Shown one piece after another: positions 32,846-44,819 of a stretch of DNA of 64,000 bases. A model generated the notes under the pieces. The model had not been told where the DNA came from and searched no databases. It saw only the letters and a list, made by a program, of their open reading frames with translations. How positions within the stretch are numbered: position 1 is the first letter of the stretch; each line of letters opens with the position of its first letter. The translations under genes were made by a program, and so were the position numbers. Source of the stretch: Rhynchopus euleeides (lineage: Eukaryota; Euglenozoa; Diplonemea; Diplonemida; Diplonemidae); NCBI GenBank assembly GCA_963210315.1, contig OY723303.1, forward strand, positions 1,426,001 to 1,490,000, read 5' to 3'.

Positions 32846-34286
32846 TGAAGCTTTAATTACCCTGTGCCTTTGTCAGAAAACGAGGTGCCGACCAACACCC
32901 AGCCCAGCCCACGTCAAACCTCCAATCGCGCATGTACTAGACTTCATTCTGAACCAAACGGGCAGCATTTCGAGTTCAAACGGGCATGTACTAGCCTTCA
33001 TTCTGCATCACAACTTCACAATTCCGAGCGCAAACCTGCACGTCCTCGCCCTTTGCCCTTGGCAAACGGGCAGCATCCAGAGTCCAAACGGGCATGTACT
33101 AGACTTCATCCGGCACAACATGGAGTCGAAACGGGCATGTACTAACCCCGCGCCTCCCGCAAACGGGCATGTACTCGACTTCATTCTGCCGCAAACGGAT
33201 AGCATTCAGAGTTCAAACGGGCATGTACTAGACCCCAACCTGCATCAAACTGGCATCATCTGGGGTTCAAACGGGCATGTACTGGACTTCATCCTGCGGC
33301 AAACGGGCAGCATCCCTAGTTCATTCGACCGGCAACATTCAGGGTTCAAACGGGCATGTACTGGACTTCATTCTGCCGCAAACGGGCAGCATTCAGAGTT
33401 CAAACGGGCATGTACTAGACCCCATCCTGCATCACAACAGCAGCAAACGAGCATCATCTGGGCTTCAAACCGGCATGTACTGGCCTTCGTGCTGCATCAC
33501 AACGGCTGCAAACGGGCAGCATCTCGAGTTCATTCTGCCACTACGGACAGCATCCAGGTGCAAACGGGCATGTACTAGCCTTCACCCGGCCGAACACCTC
33601 GACAAACACTCGGCCAGCGGGGCATTTGGGGTTGACAATGAAAATGGCGTTGAACTATCACGGAACCGCATAACAAATCGTTGACACCCGAAGAATTGTC
33701 TCCCGGAGTGTATTCCTGGCCTTCCTTCGGGTGTCAACGATTTTATACAAGGCGCAAAATTCATAAAAAAATGTTTCGGGTGTCTTCCTGAGGACCTTCC
33801 CACGGGGTCACTTGGGGTCGGCCATGAAAATAGTGTTGAACCATCACAGAACCGCGTAACAAATCGTTGACACCCGAAGGAAGGCCAGAAATACCCTCCG
33901 GGAGGGGGGTGTCGACTTTTCCCGGTATTTCCCGGCTTTTCCCGGAAATTCCCGGTTCCCTGGTTTTTTTCCTTTGGCGAAAATCCGTGAAAAAATCCCC
34001 TCCGGAGGCCGGAAAAACCGGGAATCCAAAACCGGGAATGAAACTGAATCGACACCCCAGATTCCCGGTTTTTCCCGGTTTTCCCGGTTCCCGGTTTTTC
34101 GGGCCTGTGTTGTGGTAAGGCCGGGGTTTGTAGGGGGAGATGCTCGCATTTTTTTTTCGGGGCCAAAATGGGTAGTTTTTGGACATCAGAGGGCACTGCG
34201 ACCACGCACAGGCCTCGGAAACGCGATTCTCGGGCTTCAAATGAGAGACAGGTCCACACGAAAAAACGAATAGTGATGAACCCACA
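32846..34286. other. Spacer with tandem repeats, no gene
   Basis: Includes the 32925-33590 imperfect tandem array. At 33660-33690 and 33850-33880 there are two copies of AACAAATCGTTGACACCCG. A CCGGGAA-rich stretch (33905-34110) is low complexity. Confidence 0.55.
32925..33590 (+). repeat. Imperfect tandem repeat with AAACGGGCATGTACT units
   Basis: A dozen or so degenerate units of about 50-60 bp alternate AAACGGGCATGTACTAGAC and AAACGGGCAGCAT motifs separated by TTCAT(T/C)CTGC. Short frames follow the repeat and are not a recognisable protein. Confidence 0.8.
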
Positions 34287-37200
34287 GAGGTTGCCCCATG
34301 CCTTGGAACCTATGTGAGAGGTTGCCCCATGCCTTGGAACCTATCTGCGAGGTTGCCCCATGCCTGGGAACCTATGTTAGAGGTTGCCCCATGCCTTGGA
34401 ACCTATCTGCGAGGTTGCCCCATGCCTGGGAACCTATGTTAGAGGTTGCCCCATGCCTTGGAACCTATCTGCGAGGTTGCCCCATGCCTTGGAACCTATG
34501 TGAGAGGTTGCCCCATGCCTTGGAACCTATCTGCGAGGTTGCCCCATGCCTTGGAACCTATCTGCGAGGTTGCCCCATGCCTGGGAACCTATGTTAGAGG
34601 TTGCCCCATGCCTTGGAACCTATCTGCGAGGTTGCCCCATGCCTGGGAACCTATGTTAGAGGTTGCCCCATGCCTTGGAACCTATCTGCGAGGTTGCCCC
34701 ATGCCTTGGAACCTATGTGAGAGGTTGCCCCATGCCTTGGAACCTATCTGCGAGGTTGCCCCATGCCTTGGAACCTATCTGCGAGGTTGCCCCATGCCTG
34801 GGAACCTATGTGAGAGGTTGCCCCATGCCTTGGAACCTATGTGAGAGGTTGCCCCATGCCTTGGAACCTATCTGCGAGGTTGCCCCATGCCTTGGAACCT
34901 ATGTTAGAGGTTGCCCCATGCCTTGGAACCTATCTGCGAGGTTGCCCCATGCCTTGGAACCTATCTGCGAGGTTGCCCCATGCCTTGGAACCTATCTGCG
35001 AGGTTGCCCCATGCCTTGGAACCTATCTGCGAGGTTGCCCCATGCCTGGGAACCTATGTGAGAGGTTGCCCCATGCCTTGGAACCTATCTGCGAGGTTGC
35101 CCCATGCCTGGGAACCTATGTTAGAGGTTGCCCCATGCCTTGGAACCTATCTGCGAGGTTGCCCCATGCCTGGGAACCTATGTGAGAGGTTGCCCCATGC
35201 CTTGGAACCTATCTGCGAGGTTGCCCCATGCCTGGGAACCTATGTTAGAGGTTGCCCCATGCCTTGGAACCTATCTGCGAGGTTGCCCCATGCCTGGGAA
35301 CCTATGTTAGAGGTTGCCCCATGCCTTGGAACCTATCTGCGAGGTTGCCCCATGCCTTGGAACCTATGTGAGAGGTTGCCCCATGCCTTGGAACCTATCT
35401 GCGAGGTTGCCCCATGCCTTGGAACCTATCTGCGAGGTTGCCCCATGCCTTGGAACCTATCTGCGAGGTTGCCCCATGCCTTGGAACCTATCTGCGAGGT
35501 TGCCCCATGCCTTGGAACCTATCTGCGAGGTTGCCCCATGCCTTGGAACCTATCTGCGAGGTTGCCCCATGCCTGGGAACCTATGTGAGAGGTTGCCCCA
35601 TGCCTTGGAACCTATGTTAGAGGTTGCCCCATGCCTTGGAACCTATCTGCGAGGTTGCCCCATGCCTGGGAACCTATGTTAGAGGTTGCCCCATGCCTTG
35701 GAACCTATCTGCGAGGTTGCCCCATGCCTGGGAACCTATGTGAGAGGTTGCCCCATGCCTTGGAACCTATCTGCGAGGTTGCCCCATGCCTGGGAACCTA
35801 TGTTAGAGGTTGCCCCATGCCTTGGAACCTATCTGCGAGGTTGCCCCATGCCTGGGAACCTATGTTAGAGGTTGCCCCATGCCTTGGAACCTATCTGCGA
35901 GGTTGCCCCATGCCTTGGAACCTATGTGAGAGGTTGCCCCATGCCTTGGAACCTATCTGCGAGGTTGCCCCATGCCTTGGAACCTATCTGCGAGGTTGCC
36001 CCATGCCTGGGAACCTATGTGAGAGGTTGCCCCATGCCTTGGAACCTATCTGCGAGGTTGCCCCATGCCTTGGAACCTATCTGCGAGGTTGCCCCATGCC
36101 TTGGAACCTATCTGCGAGGTTGCCCCATGCCTTGGAACCTATGTGAGAGGTTGCCCCATGCCTTGGAACCTATCTGCGAGGTTGCCCCATGCCTTGGAAC
36201 CTATCTGCGAGGTTGCCCCATGCCTTGGAACCTATGTGAGAGGTTGCCCCATGCCTTGGAACCTATCTGCGAGGTTGCCCCATGCCTTGGAACCTATCTG
36301 CGAGGTTGCCCCATGCCTTGGAACCTATCTGCGAGGTTGCCCCATGCCTGGGAACCTATGTTAGAGGTTGCCCCATGCCTTGGAACCTATCTGCGAGGTT
36401 GCCCCATGCCTTGGAACCTATCTGCGAGGTTGCCCCATGCCTGGGAACCTATCTGCGAGGTTGCCCCATGCCTTGGAACCGATCTGCGAGGTTGCCCCAT
36501 GCCTGGGAACCTATCTGCGAGGTTGCCCCATGCCTTGGAACCGATCTGCGAGGTTGCCCCATGCCTGGGAACCTATCTGCGAGGTTGCCCCATGCCTTGG
36601 AACCTATCTGCGAGGTTGCCCCATGCCTGGGAACCTATGTTAGAGGTTGCCCCATGCCTTGGAACCTATCTGCGAGGTTGCCCCATGCCTTGGAACCTAT
36701 CTGCGAGGTTGCCCCATGCCTGGGAACCTATCTGCGAGGTTGCCCCATGCCTTGGAACCGATCTGCGAGGTTGCCCTATGCCTGGGAACCTATCTGCGAG
36801 GTTGCCCCATGCCTTGGAACCTATCTGCGAGGTTGCCCCATGCCTGGGAACCTATGTTAGAGGTTGCCCCATGCCTTGGAACCTATCTGCGAGGTTGCCC
36901 CATGCCTTGGAACCTATCTGCGAGGTTGCCCCATGCCTTGGAACCTATGTGAGAGGTTGCCCCATGCCTTGGAACCTATCTGCGAGGTTGCCCCATGCCT
37001 TGGAACCTATCTGCGAGGTTGCCCCATGCCTTGGAACCTATGTGAGAGGTTGCCCCATGCCTTGGAACCTATCTGCGAGGTTGCCCCATGCCTTGGAACC
37101 TATCTGCGAGGTTGCCCCATGCCTTGGAACCTATCTGCGAGGTTGCCCCATGCCTGGGAACCTATGTTAGAGGTTGCCCCATGCCTTGGAACCTATCTGC

Positions 37201-39921
37201 GAGGTTGCCCCATGCCTTGGAACCTATCTGCGAGGTTGCCCCATGCCTGGGAACCTATCTGCGAGGTTGCCCCATGCCTTGGAACCGATCTGCGAGGTTG
37301 CCCCATGCCTGGGAACCTATCTGCGAGGTTGCCCCATGCCTTGGAACCGATCTGCGAGGTTGCCCCATGCCTGGGAACCTATCTGCGAGGTTGCCCCATG
37401 CCTTGGAACCTATCTGCGAGGTTGCCCCATGCCTGGGAACCTATGTTAGAGGTTGCCCCATGCCTTGGAACCTATCTGCGAGGTTGCCCCATGCCTTGGA
37501 ACCTATCTGCGAGGTTGCCCCATGCCTGGGAACCTATCTGCGAGGTTGCCCCATGCCTTGGAACCGATCTGCGAGGTTGCCCTATGCCTGGGAACCTATC
37601 TGCGAGGTTGCCCCATGCCTTGGAACCTATCTGCGAGGTTGCCCCATGCCTGGGAACCTATGTTAGAGGTTGCCCCATGCCTTGGAACCTATCTGCGAGG
37701 TTGCCCCATGCCTTGGAACCTATCTGCGAGGTTGCCCCATGCCTTGGAACCTATGTGAGAGGTTGCCCCATGCCTTGGAACCTATCTGCGAGGTTGCCCC
37801 ATGCCTTGGAACCTATCTGCGAGGTTGCCCCATGCCTTGGAACCTATGTGAGAGGTTGCCCCATGCCTTGGAACCTATCTGCGAGGTTGCCCCATGCCTT
37901 GGAACCTATCTGCGAGGTTGCCCCATGCCTGGGAACCTATGTTAGAGGTTGCCCCATGCCTTGGAACCTATCTGCGAGGTTGCCCCATGCCTTGGAACCT
38001 ATCTGCGAGGTTGCCCCATGCCTGGGAACCTATGTTAGAGGTTGCCCCATGCCTTGGAACCTATCTGCGAGGTTGCCCCATGCCTTGGAACCTATCTGCG
38101 AGGTTGCCCCATGCCTGGGAACCTATGTGAGAGGTTGCCCCATGCCTTGGAACCTATGTTAGAGGTTGCCCCATGCCTTGGAACCTATCTGCGAGGTTGC
38201 CCCATGCCTGGGAACCTATGTTAGAGGTTGCCCCATGCCTTGGAACCTATCTGCGAGGTTGCCCCATGCCTGGGAACCTATGTTAGAGGTTGCCCCATGC
38301 CTTGGAACCTATCTGCGAGGTTGCCCCATGCCTGGGAACCTATGTGAGAGGTTGCCCCATGCCTTGGAACCTATCTGCGAGGTTGCCCCATGCCTGGGAA
38401 CCTATGTTAGAGGTTGCCCCATGCCTTGGAACCTATCTGCGAGGTTGCCCCATGCCTGGGAACCTATGTTAGAGGTTGCCCCATGCCTTGGAACCTATCT
38501 GCGAGGTTGCCCCATGCCTTGGAACCTATGTGAGAGGTTGCCCCATGCCTTGGAACCTATCTGCGAGGTTGCCCCATGCCTTGGAACCTATCTGCGAGGT
38601 TGCCCCATGCCTGGGAACCTATGTGAGAGGTTGCCCCATGCCTTGGAACCTATCTGCGAGGTTGCCCCATGCCTTGGAACCTATCTGCGAGGTTGCCCCA
38701 TGCCTGGGAACCTATGTTAGAGGTTGCCCCATGCCTTGGAACCTATCTGCGAGGTTGCCCCATGCCTTGGAACCTATGTGAGAGGTTGCCCCATGCCTTG
38801 GAACCTATCTGCGAGGTTGCCCCATGCCTTGGAACCTATCTGCGAGGTTGCCCCATGCCTTGGAACCTATCTGCGAGGTTGCCCCATGCCTGGGAACCTA
38901 TGTTAGAGGTTGCCCCATGCCTTGGAACCTATCTGCGAGGTTGCCCCATGCCTTGGAACCTATCTGCGAGGTTGCCCCATGCCTGGGAACCTATCTGCGA
39001 GGTTGCCCCATGCCTTGGAACCGATCTGCGAGGTTGCCCCATGCCTGGGAACCTATCTGCGAGGTTGCCCCATGCCTTGGAACCGATCTGCGAGGTTGCC
39101 CCATGCCTGGGAACCTATCTGCGAGGTTGCCCCATGCCTTGGAACCTATCTGCGAGGTTGCCCCATGCCTGGGAACCTATGTTAGAGGTTGCCCCATGCC
39201 TTGGAACCTATCTGCGAGGTTGCCCCATGCCTTGGAACCTATCTGCGAGGTTGCCCCATGCCTTGGAACCTATGTGAGAGGTTGCCCCATGCCTTGGAAC
39301 CTATCTGCGAGGTTGCCCCATGCCTTGGAACCTATCTGCGAGGTTGCCCCATGCCTTGGAACCTATGTGAGAGGTTGCCCCATGCCTTGGAACCTATCTG
39401 CGAGGTTGCCCCATGCCTTGGAACCTATCTGCGAGGTTGCCCCATGCCTGGGAACCTATCTGCGAGGTTGCCCCATGCCTTGGAACCTATCTGCGAGGTT
39501 GCCCCATGCCTTGGAACCTATCTGCGAGGTTGCCCCATGCCTGGGAACCTATGTTAGAGGTTGCCCCATGCCTTGGAACCTATCTGCGAGGTTGCCCCAT
39601 GCCTTGGAACCTATCTGCGAGGTTGCCCCATGCCTTGGAACCTATCTGCGAGGTTGCCCCATGCCTGGGAACCTATGTTAGAGGTTGCCCCATGCCTTGG
39701 AACCTATCTGCGAGGTTGCCCCATGCCTTGGAACCTATCTGCGAGGTTGCCCCATGCCTTGGAACCTATCTGCGAGGTTGCCCCATGCCTTGGAACAGAT
39801 CTGCGAGGTTGCCCCATGCCTTGGAACCTATCTGCGAGGTTGCCCCATGCCTTGGAACCTATCTGCGAGGTTGCCCCATGCCTGGGAACCTATCTGCGAG
39901 GTTGCCCCATGCCTTGGAACC
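34287..39921 (+). repeat. 31-bp minisatellite, about 182 units, with 26-unit higher-order repeat
   Basis: Unit GAGGTTGCCCCATGCCTTGG plus AACCTATCTGC. Variants: CCTGGG for CCTTGG, ATGTGAG or ATGTTAG for ATCTGCG, and GATCTGCG. The block at 36282-37087 is repeated at 37088-37893 (806 bp, 26 units) with the same order of variants, and part recurs near 38824, so blocks of units have been duplicated together. The ATGTGAG and ATGTTAG variants introduce stops in single frames; other frames stay open for up to 1.3 kb without protein meaning. The array ends in a transposase reading frame. Confidence 0.95.
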
Positions 39922-41156
39922 GACCCGATGGGGATATCTGGGGATCCGCCAGGCAGGCCCCGAAGGCCGACAGCTACAAGCGGGTCCCCCTCCGGCCGAA
40001 CGACATCGTCCTCGGTGATGGGGCATATGCTGACGCAGCATGTGTGGTGATCCCGAACCGCCGCGTCGCGAAGTCCAACGACGAGAACAGGGCGTCGGAC
40101 TTCGACTTCTTCACCCGCCTGCGTACTCCTGCGTGCGTGGAGTTTAACCGCGCACACGCTGCTGCCCGTTCGCGTGTGGAGAGGGCCATCGCACGGCTGA
40201 AGCAGTCGTTCAAGGTCTTCCGGGAGATCTGGAACCTGCAGAATGTCACGGGCGGCCTCGAATGGCTGAACTCGTGCTTCCAGGTGTGTGCCCACCTCCA
40301 CAACTTCAGGCTTCGCTGGAGTATCCCGGAGATGCCCCTGTGCGGGTACACGCTCAAGGCGAGCACGCTCACCCGCCAGCAGACCACGGCGAAGTACCCG
40401 TGGAGCGAGGCTGATGCTCTGTCCTCGCAGGCTGCGGCCGACGCCCTGCTGGAGTTGTGGGCTAAGAAGAAGAAGAAGGCCACGTGGCAGACCCTCGTAG
40501 CCAGGGAGGCATGGGGCGCCCTCACTGACGCCGAGCTGTCGGTGGAACCTGGGACCTGGAAGTCCTCCGCGAGCAGGGAGGTGTGGAGTCCCTCCGCCGA
40601 TAAGGATCGGCTCTTCATGGACGGTGCGGAAGAGGATGACGTGGACGCGGGCAGTCTGCGGTCCTCGGAGTGTGGCGATCTGGAGAGCGGCGACTCGTCG
40701 GACACGGAAGATTCGTCTGACTTCTCCCCTTCTTCCTCTTCTTCCCCGCATACCTCTTCAACAACAACGACTACTACTACTACTTCCTCTTCTGCCTCTT
40801 CGTCTGCATCTTCTTCATCTTCTGACGACGAGAGACCACGGAAAAAGAAGCGCACCTCCGAAGCCCCGCCCCCTGCGAAGGAGAAGAAGACCTCTGCGCA
40901 GCCGCAGAAGCAGGCGCCCCCTACGAAGGAGAAGAAGACCCCTGCGCAGCCGCAGAAGCAGGCGCCCCCTACGAAGGAGAAGAAGACCCCTGCGCAGCCG
41001 CAGAAGAAGCGGCCTTCAGAGAGCTCGCCTGCTAGCGGGACGGCCCCCCCAAACAAGAAACCCAGGGGGGGGTCTGCTACCCCCAAGCAAAAGGCCGCTC
41101 CGAAGAAGGGTGGGGCGAAGAAGCCCGGCGGGAAGGCTGCGAAGAAGGGCAGGTAA
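39922..41156 (+). CDS. Harbinger-type DDE transposase, C-terminal part, 5' end lost to minisatellite
   Basis: The frame runs out of the 31-bp array and becomes unique sequence at about 39922. It shows DIVLGDGAYADAACVVIP (second catalytic Asp), then RSRVERAIARLKQSFKVF (catalytic Glu in RVERAIARLK) and a C-x3-HLHNFRLRW segment, the order seen in DDE_Tnp_4 proteins of the PIF/Harbinger group. The first catalytic Asp and the whole N-terminal half are missing, so it cannot catalyse alone. After about 110 residues of linker come a long Asp/Glu/Ser tract, a Thr/Ser run, a basic KKKR cluster and three copies of a 16-residue repeat with KEKKTPAQPQKQ, ending in a Lys/Gly-rich tail. That tail is far longer than usual and suggests nuclear targeting. 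No start codon belongs to it; expression is doubtful. Confidence 0.75.
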
Positions 41157-41752
41157 TTGCCAGGCAGGGTCGAAGAGATGACGCCCTGCCTCGTTTTGTT
41201 ATGATCTATGGTTTGCTTCGTTTCGTTATCTGTGATTTTGGGCTTGCAGAACTCAGTGCAGTTGACAGCTCTGATGAGCTGTGGCTACACTATTCCAGCA
41301 GGTATTTGTTTCGCATTCGTTTCGTCTGTCGAAGATCCATCGGCAGAAACTTTTCCGGGCCCGGGCTTTCCTTTTCGACCCCCCCCCCCCCGCCATATCA
41401 GGCGAGTGTCAGACATCCTTCCCAGTAAGTGGAAGATCCCGCGCTCTTCAACGCGCGGCCGAGGTATCATCCTTCCGAGATTCTTTCGGTGGAGCCTCCG
41501 ACCTTCAGTGTCCTTCCCACGTGCCTTTCCCTTTTTTAACCAAAGAAAGGAGCAGATCACGTCCATGTGGTGTGACTTACTTAGCGACTTGGATATCGTA
41601 TCAGTTCTCGTGCGGTCGTCTCTCGTGGACTGTTTGTTGTTCCGTCAGCGGCATTCTGCCGGTGTGCCGTACCGTGTCGCAGATCAGACCGGACTGACAG
41701 GAGGCCCCCGCCCCCCCCCCCCCCCCTACTCCCACTGCAGGCATGTCGCTAA
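41157..41752. other. Spacer, no gene seen
   Basis: Contains a short hairpin just after the transposase stop (GGCAGGG paired with CCCTGCC, 41163-41191) and two C runs (41380-41392, 41708-41727). No frame has recognisable features. Confidence 0.5.
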
Positions 41753-41977
41753 GCGTCGACTGTCGACCCAGTGATTTTGGGTTTCCCCCCCCATAAAAAA
41801 GCGTCGACCCAGCGTCGACCCAGTGGACTGGGTTGACGCTTGGTCGAGGCTTGGAGCGTCGACCCAGTGGAACTGGGTTGCCATTCAAGCCTGGACCAAG
41901 CGTCAACCCATTTATTACACTGGGTCGACGCTCACCAAGCGTCGACCAAGCGTCAACCCACTTTCACTGGGTCGACG
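41753..41977. repeat. Direct and inverted GCGTCGACCCAGTG repeats
   Basis: At least eight occurrences, in both orientations, of GCGTCGACC(C)AGTG or its complement CACTGGGTCGACGC within 225 bp, partly degenerate. It could fold extensively and may be the relic of an inverted-repeat element. Confidence 0.8.
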
Positions 41978-42005
41978 TCGAAGAGAGTATGGGTTTGCAG
42001 GAACA

Positions 42006-42060
42006 GATGCTCACTACCGTGGCCTCCGGCGGCTGGGGGGCTCTGCCCCCCAGACCCCCC
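42006..42060 (+). repeat. GC hairpin repeat copy
   Basis: Starts GATGCTCACTACCGTGGCC and continues through the hairpin; a member of the dispersed family. Confidence 0.75.
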
Positions 42061-42270
42061 ATCTCGCGTGCCCGTCTCGTAACCAAGTCCTTGCGCTTTG
42101 ACGGCCGTGGCATATCAGGGGGCAGCGTCGAAATCATGGTCCCGAAAGCCATTTTTTTGGTTTCCTCCGGCACCCGACGGCGCGAGCGGGAGAGGAACCA
42201 CGGAAGGAACCCAGCGCCTCACACCGTGCCCACCTAGTGGTCCACCGGTGGGAAAATTTGGCAACAACAC

Positions 42271-42294
42271 GAGCGCGCGCGAAGCGCGCGCGAG
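42271..42294. repeat. GCGCGCG hairpin repeat
   Basis: Palindrome around GCGCGCGAAGCGCGCG, followed by GAGAAAAATTGACCCC, the same order of hairpin, A run and TTG(A)CCCC as at 47929. Confidence 0.65.
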
Positions 42295-42648
42295 AAAAAT
42301 TGACCCCTAGTGTTTTCCCCCCTGATCCCCCCCCCCCAAAACAGGAGCGTCAACCCACCAAATCTCCAAAATCGAAAAGTTAGCGACAGGCCTGCTCCCA
42401 CTGGCCGTTGCGGATGCTTGCTGCAGCAAGCTTGGGGTTTGTCCAGCGGATGCTTTTTCATCACATGTCATTCACATATCATCGGGTTCTTCGGGTGTCC
42501 CATTCAAAGAAACACCCGAAAAATATCACAACTTTGCTAAACTGGACCCAACTCCCCATACTCTTTTTTTCGCCTTTTTTCATCGAAATTCAGCGTTTTT
42601 TCCCCGATTTTTTTAAATTTTTTGACAAAATTGGATATAATCGACACC

Positions 42649-43060
42649 CCCCGAACAGTCAATTCTACATTCTACTCTTTACCCCCCCCCCCCCCGGATC
42701 TGCCAATAAGCGGGATGGTTTTAGCCTGGTTGTGTGCAAACCAACGTGCAGTGCTGGAGTTCACCCTGCAAGGGTCGAGGGGCTGCCCGATTGCCGTATT
42801 TTGCTTCCCTGTGGATGCAGATCGAAATAATGATACATCCTGTAGGAGAGACTTATCGCCTTCAGGTGGGCCTCTTTAGCCCAGTGGGCTTGCATATCCA
42901 GTCTCACAGGTCGGTACGTGCGTGGTGATGCTTGTGAGTGGATCTGATGCAAGTCTCCTGGCAGGTAGAGTGCCCTCCGCAGGTTTCAGGCATATAGCAT
43001 ATTCTTGGTGCGTCACAACGCAACAGGATTGTGCGTGCTGCCCCCCCTCTCCTCCCCCCC
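42649..43060 (+). repeat. Interspersed repeat, copy 1
   Basis: About 400 bp matching 54123-54535 with small indels, starting at TCAATTCTACATTCTACTC and ending in the C-rich stretch after GTGCGTGCTGCCCC. Its first 60 bp are also at 15195-15240. A frame inside (LCANQRAVLEFTLQGSR) is shared by both copies but differs in its ends, so it is probably not a gene. Confidence 0.75.
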
Positions 43061-43292
43061 CCCCCCTAGGGCCCCGGATGTCCATACAAAAAACTGTAAT
43101 TTTTTTGAAATATCCAGGTCTGGAGGTCAACAGCGCAAAACCACCCCCAGACCCACCCCAGCTATGAATTTCCGGAGGTTTTTACCCACTTTTGGGCCCA
43201 CCAACACTCATTTTTGGCCAGTTTTTGGCTTTTTTTGGCTTTTCTGGGGTGAGTCCTGTGCAGGGTGGTTGCAGGGTCATTTTTGGGTAAAA

Positions 43293-43995
43293 ATGTGCAT
43301 TTAACGCACCTCTGCTGGTCCTAGAGGCCCTGGATGGTATACAATGTGCCCCAGGGATGCCTAGGGTACGTTTTTCACCCGAAACCCACCCAAAATGGGG
43401 TATAGTTGCCCAATTTTTGACATTTTTTCATGAAATTGGACCTACAACATCGTTGCAGGGTTCTTTTCCTTGGGTAAAATTACGCATTTTCACGTGCTTC
43501 TACTGGTCGTAGAGGCCCTGGATGGTATACAATGTACCCCAGGGATGCCTAGGGTACGTTTTTCACCCGAAAAACACCCGAAATGGGGTATAGTTGCCCA
43601 ATTTTTGACATTTTTTCATGAAATTGGGACTTTTACCCCACATGGGCGAATCCCCCATTTTTCACAGTTTTTTCAAAAAATTGGACGGAATTTAGGCAAT
43701 TCGGTGTCGAAAACCTGTTCCAACAGGCCCGTACACCCCTTTTCGGGCATACCCAGTGGTTTCTGGGTGGTTATAGGGTTGTAGGGTGCCTACAACACGG
43801 TTGCAGGGTGTGTGCAGGGTCCTACAACATCGTTGCAGGGTCCACATTTTTGGGTAAAAATGTGCATTTTAACGCACATCTACTGGTCGTAGAGGCCCTG
43901 GATGGTACACAATGTGCCCCAGGGATGCCTAGGGTACGTTTCTCAGCCGAAAACCACCCAAAATGGGGTCTAGTTGCCCAATTTTTGATATTTTT
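43293..43995 (+). repeat. Three repeats of about 150 bp with GATGCCTAGGGTACG
   Basis: Units start near 43293, 43483 and 43862; each runs from an ACGCAC/ACGTGC motif through GAGGCCCTGGATGGTA and CCCAGGGATGCCTAGGGTACG to an AT-rich end. The text at 43655-43800 is repeated at 44625-44800, upstream of the transposase fragment. Confidence 0.8.
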
Positions 43996-44819
43996 TCAGA
44001 AAAATTGGGGCTGTTACCCTACACGCAGTGAGGTCAATGGAATCTCCAGAAAAAAATAATCTGCCCAAACCAAGGTAGTGCCAGCCAAAAATTTTCGAAA
44101 AAAAATGAAGAACTCCCCGAGTGCTGGAGGGGGCCGTTTGCGCCACCCATGGGGGTGGACCGTGAACTTGCCGACTAGTGTCCACAGCTACCGGTAGACC
44201 CGGAGCCCCCCAGCCGCCGGAGTTGTCCCTTGCGGTGTAACTGTTCTGTGTGAGCTGCCGTCTTGCTGAGCCTACGAGGGTGGTCTGAATTCCATTCGCT
44301 GTGCACCCAAAGGACTATCTACAAGGCAGGCATACGGCACAGGGGGGTCTGGGGGGCGGAGCCCCCCAGCCGCCGGAGGCCACGGTAGCGAACATCTGGC
44401 TCTGAGCGGGGACAATATCCGGGTTTTGGCTGGAAAACCCCAGGTTTGGGCTGCAAAAAACAGGAAGAAGGGGGTGGTTCCAGAGGACCCATCCTCATCC
44501 CCCACTTGAAAAATAATCCAGGTAGTGCCGGCAGGTCGTGCCGGCACTACCTTCCCATTTTTTCGAAATTAATTCAGCCCAAACCATGCACTACCTGTTT
44601 GGGCAGGCCTGGCTACACTGCCTACACGGGCGAATCCCCCATTTTTCACAGTTTTTTCAAAGTATCGGACTGAATTTGGGCAATTCGGTGTAGAAAACCT
44701 GTTCCGACAGGCCCATACACCCCATTTTAGGGCATACCCAGTGGTTTCTGGGTGGTTATAGGGTTGTAGGGTGCCTACAACCTGGTTGCAGGGTGCTTGC
44801 AGGGTCGTGATTTTCCAAA
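43996..44819. other. Spacer upstream of transposase fragment
   Basis: Holds a partial and a full GC hairpin repeat (44200-44220; 44339-44395) and the second copy of the 43655-43800 block. No gene seen. Confidence 0.55.
44339..44395 (-). repeat. GC hairpin repeat, representative copy
   Basis: Consensus-like copy: ACAGGGGGGTCTGG, then a 9-bp stem CTGGGGGGC, loop GGA, the complementary stem GCCCCCCAG, then CCGCCGGAGGCCACGGTAG and CGAACAT. About ten copies are scattered in both orientations: near 9102, 16278, 28950, 30177, 42006, 44339, 47412, 47568, 55973 and 56128. Confidence 0.85.

Noticed and set aside
34298-39921. Numerous + strand frames of 60-432 codons in the 31-bp satellite
   Set aside because: All are rotations of the same repeat unit; only the final frame, which leaves the array into transposase sequence, has content.
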